A DNA stretch of 6,698 nt from Bacteroidota bacterium (GCA_030691295.1 JAUYEQ010000334.1:1-6698); one strand, 5' to 3'. Positions 1 through 4,693 are shown, counted from the first letter of the stretch. The notes: generated from the letters alone by a model not told the origin. Numbers and translations: made by a program.

Positions 1-2
1 AC

Positions 3-100
3 GATGACCCCAATACTTCTTTGTTTAAGATGCGGTTGTTTGGAGAAAAAATGGTTGAAACGATTATCGGAATCCACCAGCTCGACTTTCTCCTTAAAAA
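3..100 (+). pseudogene. Fragment of HsdR-like / DUF4145 N-terminal domain
   Basis: Reading from base 3, the translation begins DDPNTSLFKMRLFGEKMVET and continues through IIGIHQLDF to about base 95. This resembles the DUF4145 helical domain found at the N-terminus of many type I restriction R subunits, where a DPNT(A/S)L-(I/F)K-(L/M)R-xFGE segment is typical. That is recognition from memory, not a search. The similarity ends near base 95, and from about base 100 a different frame encodes the C-terminal end of an HsdS subunit. The natural partner sequence of the domain, the helicase and nuclease, is absent. The piece is therefore read as a remnant joined to hsdS by a deletion or rearrangement. 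The 5' part lies outside the window, so the upstream gene could be longer. Confidence 0.5.
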
Positions 101-363
101 ATTTTGCCAAAGCCGACCAGATAGAAGCCAGCTACAAAAAACTAAAAGCCAAGATAGAACAGTTGCCACAAGCCCTGCTGGCCAAAGCCTTTAGAGGCGA
201 ACTGGTGGATCAACTCCCTACCGATGGAGATGCAAGGGATTTGCTGGAGCGGATTAAACTGGCAAAAGCCGGGTTGGAGAAAGGCGGGAAGGGTAAGAAG
301 TTGAAAGTGGAGGATGAGGTAAGGATGGTGGCAGAAGAAGTGGTGAGGTATGGGAAAAGATGA
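100..363 (+). pseudogene. hsdS: C-terminal remnant of type I restriction specificity subunit (HsdS)
   Basis: An HsdS subunit gives a type I restriction-modification complex its DNA target. Only the distal end is left here. The frame starting near base 100 gives NFAKADQIEASYKKLKAKIE, then LPQALLAKAFRGELV, which is the well-known conserved helix and terminus of HsdS (IEQ...LLAKAFRGELV). A charged tail, DGDARDLLERI to VRMVAEEVVRYGKR, follows. No target-recognition domain is present, and the upstream codons belong to another protein in another frame. The open frame can be extended to an ATG at base 4, but its first 30 or so residues look like out-of-frame noise. A second copy of the same tail lies at 1229-1525. 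Probably non-functional. Confidence 0.72.
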
Positions 364-370
364 GAATTAG
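161..370 (+). repeat. Direct repeat, copy 1 (HsdS tail)
   Basis: Bases 161-370 match bases 1233-1532 in the same orientation, starting AGTTGCCACAAGCCC and ending just past the stop codon at AATTAG. Counting by hand gives 27 mismatches over 210 aligned bases, about 87% identity. The only length difference is a 90-bp insertion in the second copy. The match begins abruptly at AGTTGCC and continues seven bases beyond the stop. The divergence argues for two related hsdS ends rather than a fresh duplication. Confidence 0.85.
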
Positions 371-398
371 TTTCAGCAATTAATTAACTTTAAATCCT

Positions 399-406
399 TA
401 ATTTTG
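399..406 (+). promoter_or_regulatory. Candidate Bacteroidota -7 box for the DUF4258/YgiT pair
   Basis: TAATTTTG matches the Bacteroidota -7 consensus TAnnTTTG at every fixed position. No good -33 TTTG is seen at the usual 19-21 bp distance. A start of transcription near base 413 would put the whole DUF4258 coding frame within the transcript. AT-rich sequence makes chance matches likely. Confidence 0.3.
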
Positions 407-474
407 TTTCGATTGCCAAGGGATACAACGAGAAATACAAAAATTTACATTTTAGCGGACATGCAACCGTCCAA

Positions 475-708
475 ATGTTTAAGCGTGGAATTCGGGTTGA
501 AGATATTGAAATGGTTTTGGAAACGGGTGAACTGATAAAGGAATACCCTGAAGATAAACCATATCCGAGCTTCGTGATGCTTGGCTTTATTAACGAACGT
601 CCTTTGCATATTGTGGCATCAACTGATAAGCCCGGAAATTGTTATATAATAACAGCTTATGAGCCTGATGAAAAATTATGGAACGAAAAATTTACATTGA
701 AAAAATAA
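475..708 (+). CDS. DUF4258 protein, probable toxin of a type II TA pair
   Basis: The 77-residue product has the DUF4258 pattern: FKRGI near the start, a central GELIKEYPEDKPYPSFVMLG, then PLHIVAS and the terminal ITAYEPDEKLW. DUF4258 proteins are small RelE-like folds often encoded beside a YgiT/MqsA-type zinc-finger protein, as here, and are inferred to be toxins. The function of this one is unproven. The gene following it starts 5 bp after its stop. The start is uncertain. The frame is open from base 394, and just before the first ATG it encodes NLHFSGHATVQ, the usual first strand of the domain with its conserved histidine. No ATG, GTG or TTG precedes that segment. Either a rare start such as ATT (412) is used, or the gene has lost its start codon and may be inactive. 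Confidence 0.7.
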   Translation: MFKRGIRVEDIEMVLETGELIKEYPEDKPYPSFVMLGFINERPLHIVASTDKPGNCYIITAYEPDEKLWNEKFTLKK

Positions 709-713
709 ATGCC

Positions 714-944
714 ATGGAATGTGTAATTTGCAAAAACGGAACAACTCACAAGGGCAAAGTAACAGTTACTCTTGAACGTAACGGATCTATCATTGCAATT
801 AAAGAAGTGCCGGCACAAGTTTGCCAGAATTGTGGAGAATATTTTCTGGATGCTGAAATGACAAAAGAAGTTCTGAAACGTGCAGAACAGGCAGTCAGTA
901 AAGGCGTAGAGATTGAGGTAATTAATATGGATAAGGTTGCATAG
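714..944 (+). CDS. YgiT-type zinc-finger protein, probable MqsA-like antitoxin
   Basis: The 76-residue product carries two CxxC pairs, Cys3/Cys6 and Cys37/Cys40, separated by a beta-rich stretch (KGKVTVTLERNGSIIAIKEV) and followed by GEYFLDAE and a helix. This is the N-terminal zinc-binding domain of MqsA/YgiT antitoxins. The C-terminal helix-turn-helix of full MqsA (about 130 residues) is absent, as in the many short YgiT-type proteins paired with DUF4258. The ATG at 714 is chosen because it places Cys3 at the N-terminus as in the family and lies 5 bp after the upstream stop. An in-frame ATG at 678 would add 12 residues and overlap the upstream gene. Its likely job is to bind and neutralise the DUF4258 protein. 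Whether it binds DNA is unclear without the HTH. Confidence 0.78.
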   Translation: MECVICKNGTTHKGKVTVTLERNGSIIAIKEVPAQVCQNCGEYFLDAEMTKEVLKRAEQAVSKGVEIEVINMDKVA

Positions 945-952
945 CAACGATG

Positions 953-1153
953 TTAATTACGATTTAAGTTTTCGAGTAAATCGGACGCATTTTTTGTACG
1001 GGTCATTTTCCCGGCTTTAGCTTCGTTTATCGATTTAGCCAGCGATGCGCTTGGCGTTTTTTCTTCGATGATTGTAACGTAGCTTTGAGTCTTTAAAAAC
1101 TCAATCATCTTTTTTGCACCTGTTGTTCGGTCATTAATTACTATTGTTGTCAT
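953..1153 (-). CDS. Small orphan antitoxin-like protein
   Basis: The 66-residue product begins MTTIVINDRTTGAKKMIEFL, continues through a short beta segment (SYVTIIEE), and ends in a charged helix with KSINEAKAGK and DLLENL. This architecture, a short N-terminal strand and helix followed by a lysine-rich acidic-leucine tail, is common in small antitoxins of the Bacteroidota. I do not recognise the exact family, and DUF2683-like is only a guess. No toxin gene lies next to it: the flanks are the YgiT gene, which converges on it with 8 bp between the two stops, and the second HsdS remnant. A perfect 14-bp palindrome sits 10 bp before the start codon, fitting autoregulation. The C-terminal tail aligns without gaps with that of the DUF2442 gene at 1667. 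Confidence 0.6.
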   Translation of the reverse strand: MTTIVINDRTTGAKKMIEFLKTQSYVTIIEEKTPSASLAKSINEAKAGKMTRTKNASDLLENLNRN

Positions 1154-1162
1154 TGCTTGAAT

Positions 1163-1176
1163 TATTTTGCAAAATA
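1163..1176 (-). promoter_or_regulatory. Palindromic candidate operator of the orphan antitoxin gene
   Basis: TATTTTGCAAAATA is a perfect 14-bp palindrome 10 bp upstream of the start codon at 1153. On the minus strand it overlaps ATATTTTG, which resembles the TAnnTTTG -7 box with one extra base. A dimeric repressor binding here would block the promoter. In AT-rich DNA a palindrome like this can occur by chance. Confidence 0.35.
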
Positions 1177-1228
1177 TAAAAAACCTGCCTGAATTATAAA
1201 GCCTTCCAGTCTTACGGATATTTACAAA

Positions 1229-1525
1229 TCAAAGTTGCCACAAGCCCTTCTGGCCAAAGCCTTCCGTGGAGAACTGGTGGAGCGACTCCCCACCGACCTG
1301 CCCGCCGGAAAGGATGGTGTATTGTTCGCGTGTGTATGATCTTTATTGTGCAAATTGCACATAGAGAGCTGATTACGTTAGGCGGGTGGCGATGCCCGAG
1401 ATTTGCTGAAGCAGATTAAACTGGCCAAAGCCGGGTTGGAGAAAGGTGGGAAGGGTAGGAAGATGAAGGTGGAGGATGAGGTGAGGATGGTGGCAGAAGA
1501 GGGGGCGAGCTATGGGAAAAGGTGA
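1229..1525 (+). pseudogene. hsdS: Second C-terminal remnant of HsdS, interrupted by a 90-bp insertion
   Basis: The reading frame gives KLPQALLAKAFRGELVERLP and then, after the insertion, GDARDLLKQIKLAKAGLEKG and a tail ending SYGKR, parallel to the first remnant. An insertion at 1298-1387 separates the Thr-Asp and Gly-Asp codons of the conserved TDGDARDLL segment and brings a TGA stop at 1337-1339. The upstream part of the gene is missing: similarity to copy 1 begins at base 1233, and the preceding bases (PSSLTDIY in frame) are unrelated to HsdS. It has no start codon or target-recognition domain. It is a relic, but could act as homology for recombination with other hsdS copies. Confidence 0.72.
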
Positions 1526-1532
1526 AAATTAG
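1233..1532 (+). repeat. Direct repeat, copy 2 (HsdS tail with insertion)
   Basis: This is the partner of 161-370. Its length is exactly 210 plus 90 bp, so apart from the insertion there is no net indel. The two copies bracket 862 bp holding the DUF4258/YgiT pair and the orphan antitoxin gene. Recombination between the copies would delete those three genes. Confidence 0.85.
1298..1387. repeat. 90-bp insertion with short inverted ends inside the HsdS remnant
   Basis: Comparison with copy 1 shows that bases 1298-1387 are extra. The segment starts CTGCCCGCC and ends GGCGGGT, giving 6-bp inverted ends (CCCGCC/GGCGGG). It contains an internal hairpin TGTGCAA-A-TTGCACA at 1347-1361. No clear target-site duplication is visible. 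It could be a small non-autonomous palindromic element, or the ancestral state that copy 1 lost. It codes for nothing recognisable. Confidence 0.5.
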
Positions 1533-1666
1533 AAGAATCTGTATAATATTTCCCCTTATGAAAGATAAAATTAAAGCAGCTTCAAAATATGAGCAGTTTT
1601 AAATTATTAGTACTTTATATGGAAAACCAAAGTCGATTTTGTCCGTATCACAAAAAACTGTAAGCC

Positions 1667-2071
1667 ATGATTCAGAAAGCCGAATACATAAAAGATTATC
1701 AAATTGAGGTTTATTTCACTGATGGTAATACACGAACAATCGATCTATTCACCTTTTTATCAACCAGTAAACATCCACTAATAAACAAATACCTCAATAT
1801 CGAATTATTTAAACAATTTCGTATTGAAATGGGAACTATTTGTTGGGGCGACAATGAGTTTGATCTTAATCCCATGAATATTTACAATGGTAGGTATGAT
1901 GCCGACATGGAAATGCAGGAAAGTAAAGCAAAAAGTACGTCGCATTTAAAAATCCGGGAAACATCAAAAGCGCCCAATGCTGAAACCACTAAGTCGATTA
2001 GTGATGCACGTCAAAAGAAAGGATTTAAATCTGAAAACGTTGAAGACCTTTTAAGACAATTGAAATCTTAA
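1667..2071 (+). CDS. DUF2442 protein with antitoxin-like C-terminal tail
   Basis: Residues 1-75 fit DUF2442: an N-terminal strand pair (YQIEVYFTDGNTRTIDL), a FKQFRIE strand, then TICWGDNEFDLNPMNIY, matching the family's usual G-x-I-x-W...DL-P-x-xLY ending. DUF2442 proteins are small, often sit next to DUF4160 genes, and are suspected toxin-antitoxin or transcription partners, but have no firm function. No DUF4160 gene is found here. Residues 76-134 are an extension rich in Lys, Ser and Glu, probably disordered, ending in a helix with DLLRQL. That end aligns without gaps to the tail of the antitoxin-like protein at 953-1153 (10 of 24 identical). The ATG at 1667 is the first in the frame that leaves the domain whole. 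No Shine-Dalgarno is seen. Confidence 0.68.
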   Translation: MIQKAEYIKDYQIEVYFTDGNTRTIDLFTFLSTSKHPLINKYLNIELFKQFRIEMGTICWGDNEFDLNPMNIYNGRYDADMEMQESKAKSTSHLKIRETSKAPNAETTKSISDARQKKGFKSENVEDLLRQLKS

Positions 2072-2256
2072 TTCAAAAATCAACAGCATTTTACACCCAC
2101 TATAAGCGGCGGCCCGGCATTCTTGTAGGGTCGTTTTTGTAAATCTTCAATATAGTCAACAATCAATCAATCAATTAATCAACTTTTGTACAAAGGACTT
2201 GCCCAGGAATTGATCTCGTTTAGCAAGGCGTCTGTACTATCCAATCAATCAGTCAA

Positions 2257-2291
2257 TGCATTAAAAACTAACCTAAGCTTTATTTAATGCA
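2257..2291. repeat. Inverted repeat / stem-loop
   Basis: TGCATTAAA (2257-2265) and TTTAATGCA (2283-2291) form a perfect 9-bp stem with a 17-base loop. There is no adjacent T-run, so it is not a typical terminator for either strand. Function unknown. Confidence 0.4.
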
Positions 2292-2595
2292 GATAGTTCC
2301 TGAATAGATTTTATTCAAATTACAACATCCTCTAAACACCACCAATTGAGCTAAAGGCAGTAAACACAAGAATGTAGCCTTTACTGGGGCGGAATGGAGT
2401 TTCAGCCATCCTCCGGGCTATCGGAGCCAGTATCTTCTTTTCTCTCCAGGTTCCATGGCCGGTATTCCCTCAATGGTTTTTTAAATAATGGTCGGAAATA
2501 CCTTCCGAAAGTATGGATCATCGCAATTCACATTACTGTAACCGTCATCGTGTTAATAAAAAAAGTACGGTATTTATCCTGGCAATGATCGGGTC

Positions 2596-2613
2596 AAAAT
2601 CGGCTTAATCCGA
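2596..2613 (-). terminator. Weak candidate terminator of the hip operon
   Basis: On the minus strand, 22 bp after the hipT stop, TCGG-ATTAAG-CCGA is followed by TTTT. The stem is only 4 bp, so the call rests mainly on position. Confidence 0.2.
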
Positions 2614-2634
2614 CAGAGCGCGACCGGGAAATAA

Positions 2635-3642
2635 TCAACTCATATTCAGCATTTCCAAACGTTCATCGTAGTGGCTCATATACTGCACTTTTGTTCCCTC
2701 ATCTAAAAATGATCTCTGAACTAAAATTTCAACGCCCGCTTGTTTTTTAAGAAAAGGACCAAGTAATTTATCAACCCTTTTCTCAGGTATTCCTATTTTT
2801 CTCCCAAATACGATAAAATCTTCCTTACACGGATGGTGTTGTGCGTTGTTTATTCTGCAATCAGACCAGTACCACTCTTTAAATAATTCATCAGTCAAAG
2901 CAAAAAAACCTTCTTCATCGACATGAATCCTTGTATCCATCAGATCATAGGCAGGACTTAATACATAATCGCCATTTACCGTCTCCAGTAAGGAAAAATT
3001 TTTCAAATGAGCATCACCATTGGAAAACAGGAAGTTAAAGACCACCAGATTAAAGAACTTCTCCATTTCAATCTTCCATGCCCCAACGTATTTTTTAATC
3101 AATTCACCAATACCTTCATAGGAGTATTCATACCTGAAGTTATTTCCCGCATTTTCTTCGGTTTTACCTGCCAGGGTCGCAAAATCTTCAATGCCTAATT
3201 TGGCGCCATTGTCGCCTATGTCAAATCGTCTTGTCAGGTATGCCGGTTCATCGTTGCTGAAAAATACCAACCCGTTTACCGCTATTGGAATCTGGTATAT
3301 CTGACTGGCAATTTGCATGGTTAGATGTTCATTTGGAGGAGCCATCAAGACTTTTTTAAGTCCATGCGGTTTTGGTTTGAGGATAAAGGTTCCTCTTTCT
3401 TTTTCTTCTGTCAACCTGAGATTGCTTTTATCCAGTAAAATGGAATATTTTTCCTGCATTCCTGAGATCGAGATTTTTTTTCTATTTTGCAAGAATCGCT
3501 TCTGGTCTTCTTCATCAATTTCAGGAGCGTTATAGGGTAAAATGTGACTGACTTTTCGCCCGGAAAACATCCTGCGCAGGAAAAGAGGACTATATTCTGA
3601 ATATCCTTCCGTTAGCAATCCCGGGCAATTCCTTATTTCCAT
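2635..3642 (-). CDS. hipT: HipT-like serine/threonine kinase toxin (HipA C-terminal part)
   Basis: The 335-residue protein is a HipA-family kinase that lacks the N-terminal subdomain, which is encoded separately just upstream. In E. coli O127 the equivalent HipT phosphorylates tryptophanyl-tRNA synthetase and stops growth; the target here is untested. Visible motifs are the phosphate-binding loop ISISGMQEK with Ser58 and Ser60, the ATP lysine in FILKPKP (Lys89), YLTRRFD (about 135-141), the catalytic loop NGDAHLKN (Asp210, Asn215), and the metal-binding SPAYDLMDT (Asp233). All key residues are present, so the kinase should be active. From memory, Asp210, Asp233 and an SxS pair at 57/59 are the residues studied in E. 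coli HipT, and the 335-residue length also agrees. Its ATG lies 7 bp after the hipS stop, so the two are translated from one message. Confidence 0.9.
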   Translation of the reverse strand: MEIRNCPGLLTEGYSEYSPLFLRRMFSGRKVSHILPYNAPEIDEEDQKRFLQNRKKISISGMQEKYSILLDKSNLRLTEEKERGTFILKPKPHGLKKVLMAPPNEHLTMQIASQIYQIPIAVNGLVFFSNDEPAYLTRRFDIGDNGAKLGIEDFATLAGKTEENAGNNFRYEYSYEGIGELIKKYVGAWKIEMEKFFNLVVFNFLFSNGDAHLKNFSLLETVNGDYVLSPAYDLMDTRIHVDEEGFFALTDELFKEWYWSDCRINNAQHHPCKEDFIVFGRKIGIPEKRVDKLLGPFLKKQAGVEILVQRSFLDEGTKVQYMSHYDERLEMLNMS

Positions 3643-3649
3643 AGCTTTA

Positions 3650-3973
3650 TCAATTAATCGGTTTGATAGTTAGTGCCCCAATGGTGTCGTATTGAGCTGT
3701 GGCCAGCAATAAGCCAAAAAAATCATTCTTATCAATCTTCAGTTGCCTGGATTGAACAATCCGGTTTGCTCCCTCAGATAGCATATTATAAAAAACTGGG
3801 AATAAATATGCAGAAACGAACGACAATCGATTTTTAGGTAAGGTCAAACTAATGGCCGGTTTCGAATTATCATTGAAATATTCAGAAATGTATTGAAACT
3901 CAAATGTCCGGTCTTCAGCTTCTGTTAGGATTCCGGCCAATACTCCATTCCGATATACTTCTGCTTTTCTCAT
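3650..3973 (-). CDS. hipS: HipS-like protein (separate HipA N-terminal subdomain)
   Basis: The 107-residue product matches the N-terminal subdomain of HipA: VYRNGVLAGILTE, FEFQYISEYF, PAISLTLP, then LFPVFYNMLSEGANR and a final DFFGLLLATAQYDTIGALTI. In one-piece HipA proteins this is joined to the kinase; here it is its own gene. In the E. coli HipBST system HipS, not HipB, is the main antitoxin that holds the kinase HipT inactive. By analogy this protein probably binds and inhibits the product of the next gene. Its ATG overlaps the hipB stop (ATGA at 3970-3973), which indicates translational coupling and fixes the start. The other reading is a HipA split by mutation, but the clean overlaps, full domain and intact kinase argue against that. 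Confidence 0.88.
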   Translation of the reverse strand: MRKAEVYRNGVLAGILTEAEDRTFEFQYISEYFNDNSKPAISLTLPKNRLSFVSAYLFPVFYNMLSEGANRIVQSRQLKIDKNDFFGLLLATAQYDTIGALTIKPIN

Positions 3974-4182
3974 TTACTCGTATTTTTGAGTTCAAGTCTT
4001 ATTTCAAGTCCCAGGATATCGACAATTTTTTGCAGGTTCTTCAACGTAATATTCCCTTTGCCACTTTCGAACCGTTTCAATGTTGCGATTCCGACCTCTG
4101 AAAGTTCGGCTAAATTTTCCTGATTTATAGCCAGGATTTCCTTCCTTTCTTTTACTGTTTTAATTATCTCTTCATTTGTCAT
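3970..4182 (-). CDS. hipB: HipB-like XRE-family DNA-binding protein
   Basis: The 70-residue protein is a compact Cro/C1-type helix-turn-helix. Helices 2 and 3 lie around residues 20-43 (NQENLAELSEVGIATLKRFE), followed by SGKGNITLKNLQKIVDILGL, the typical end of the XRE fold. HipB proteins dimerise, bind palindromic operators upstream of their own operon, and assist in toxin control. The short C-terminal tail (EIRLELKNTSK) is like other HipB proteins. It is the first gene of a hipB-hipS-hipT operon and overlaps hipS by 4 bp. The start at 4182 has AGGA a few bases upstream on the minus strand. Three matching palindromes upstream (4199, 4260, 4321) are its probable binding sites. Confidence 0.88.
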   Translation of the reverse strand: MTNEEIIKTVKERKEILAINQENLAELSEVGIATLKRFESGKGNITLKNLQKIVDILGLEIRLELKNTSK

Positions 4183-4198
4183 ATCCTAAACCTCTATG

Positions 4199-4214
4199 GT
4201 ATCATAAATAATAC
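4199..4214. promoter_or_regulatory. hip operator O1 (imperfect palindrome)
   Basis: GTATCATAAATAATAC has the form GTATC-N6-(G)ATAC with one mismatch in the right arm. It lies between the candidate -7 box and the hipB start codon, at or just after the expected transcription start. HipB bound here would block initiation. Confidence 0.6.
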
Positions 4215-4221
4215 TTTCCGG

Positions 4222-4253
4222 TAAAATTACAATACATTCTAATAAAAAACAAA
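4222..4253 (-). promoter_or_regulatory. Candidate hip operon promoter
   Basis: On the minus strand TTTG (bases 4250-4253) is followed after 20 bp by TAATTTTA (4222-4229), one base off the -7 consensus TAnnTTTG. The predicted start of transcription is near 4215, about 33 bp before the hipB ATG. The promoter is bracketed by operators O1 and O2. Confidence 0.45.
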
Positions 4254-4259
4254 TAAAAA

Positions 4260-4275
4260 GTATCTTTTGTGATAC
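4260..4275. promoter_or_regulatory. hip operator O2 (perfect arms)
   Basis: GTATCTTTTGTGATAC has perfect 5-bp arms, 6 bp counting the flanking A and T, around a 6-bp spacer. It sits directly upstream of the -33 element of the hip promoter. Confidence 0.6.
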
Positions 4276-4320
4276 TATTCAGTGTTTTGTGTGTCCGGCA
4301 GAGCATTCAGACTCCTTTTA

Positions 4321-4336
4321 GAATCATATATGATAC
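4321..4336. promoter_or_regulatory. hip operator O3 (near-perfect palindrome)
   Basis: GAATCATATATGATAC contains the perfect 12-bp palindrome ATCATATATGAT and deviates from GTATC-N6-GATAC by one base. Its centre is 61 bp from O2, the same distance as O2 from O1. Confidence 0.55.
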
Positions 4337-4397
4337 TGCAAGGGGTCTGTACCAAATAAGATATTTTGGATTGACCCATTGGCAAAACATATGAAAT

Positions 4398-4508
4398 ATG
4401 AATACAGAAAATGAAAAAGAAGAACTCACCGCACAGAATGTCCCCAAGGGGGTAAACTATCAGATCAAAATCGGTAAATCTGATAAACAAAAACTGATTG
4501 GATGCTGA
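4398..4508 (+). CDS. Possible 36-codon small ORF of unknown function
   Basis: An ATG at 4398 opens a 36-codon frame, MNTENEKEELTAQNVPKGVN to SDKQKLIGC, that is hydrophilic and has plausible codon use (Lys, Glu, Asn rich). I recognise no family, and it has no domain or membrane segment. It lies between the hip operators and the tRNA terminator, on the strand opposite both. It could be a small protein, the truncated start of a lost gene at an island junction, or chance. Confidence 0.25.
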   Translation: MNTENEKEELTAQNVPKGVNYQIKIGKSDKQKLIGC

Positions 4509-4514
4509 TATGTG

Positions 4515-4550
4515 AAAAAGGAAATCCAGTAAATTTTGATTTACTGGATT
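4515..4550 (-). terminator. Rho-independent terminator of the tRNA-Val gene
   Basis: A perfect 12-bp stem (AATCCAGTAAAT at 4523-4534 and ATTTACTGGATT at 4539-4550) closes a 4-base loop. On the minus strand it is followed by TCCTTTTT. It starts 7 bp past the 3' end of the tRNA. The stem is AT-rich but long. Confidence 0.75.
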
Positions 4551-4556
4551 ATTACG

Positions 4557-4631
4557 TGGGCTGTACTGGATTCGAACCAGTGACCCCTACCCTGTCAAGG
4601 TAATGCTCTAAACCAACTGAGCTAACAGCCC
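4557..4631 (-). tRNA. tRNA-Val (GAC)
   Basis: The minus strand folds into a full cloverleaf. The acceptor arms GGGCTGT/ACAGCCC pair over all 7 bp. The D-arm is GCTC...GAGC, the anticodon stem TTACC/GGTAG has loop TTGACAG, the variable loop is GGGTC, and the T-arm is ACTGG-TTCGAAT-CCAGT. The anticodon after U33 is GAC, which reads valine codons GUC and GUU. The discriminator base is A, as usual for valine tRNAs. The 3' CCA is not encoded. There is no intron. The 3' end points toward the accessory genes to the left. Confidence 0.95.
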
Positions 4632-4644
4632 TTCTTGCGCGGCA

Positions 4645-4652
4645 CAAAAATA
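4645..4652 (-). promoter_or_regulatory. Candidate -7 box of the tRNA-Val gene
   Basis: On the minus strand TATTTTTG matches TAnnTTTG exactly, 13 bp before the tRNA 5' end, a normal distance for a tRNA promoter. The -33 element is not clear. Confidence 0.4.
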
Positions 4653-4693
4653 TAAATTTTTTCGTTTCTTTCCTGTTTCGTGAATAAATCGTC

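Larger units (their letters stand above)
2072..2634. other. 563-bp intergenic stretch without a convincing gene
   Basis: No recognised coding region is visible. There are short AATC repeats at 2161-2180, a weaker set at 2242-2256, and a stem-loop at 2257-2291. A 64-codon open frame at 2394-2588 ends in a hydrophobic segment (WIIAIHITVTVIVLI), but I recognise no family, it has no clear ribosome site, and its codons look random. It could be a gene remnant. Confidence 0.5.

Noticed and set aside
657..947. 96-codon open frame on the minus strand
   Set aside because: It lies antisense to the YgiT gene, which has clear zinc-binding cysteines; the product is a Cys/Phe/Asn-rich shadow with no family.
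1558..1602. 14-codon frame MKDKIKAASKYEQF before the DUF2442 gene
   Set aside because: Too short to support; ends 64 bp before the next start and shows no leader-peptide features.
2161..2256. AATC-type repeats as a CRISPR array or replication origin
   Set aside because: Units are 4 bp with no spacers and few copies; there are no cas, rep or dnaA genes. Simple low-complexity sequence.
2394..2588. 64-codon plus-strand frame with a hydrophobic end
   Set aside because: No recognised family, no clear promoter or ribosome site; kept only as a note on the intergenic stretch.
4275..4490. 71-codon minus-strand frame upstream of hipB
   Set aside because: It covers two hip operators and the terminator-side spacer, is rich in Phe, Ile and Ser without a domain, and has no ribosome site.
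4557..4631. tRNA-Asp, from the GTC seen on the plus strand of the anticodon loop
   Set aside because: The gene is on the minus strand; the anticodon after U33 is GAC, so it is tRNA-Val.
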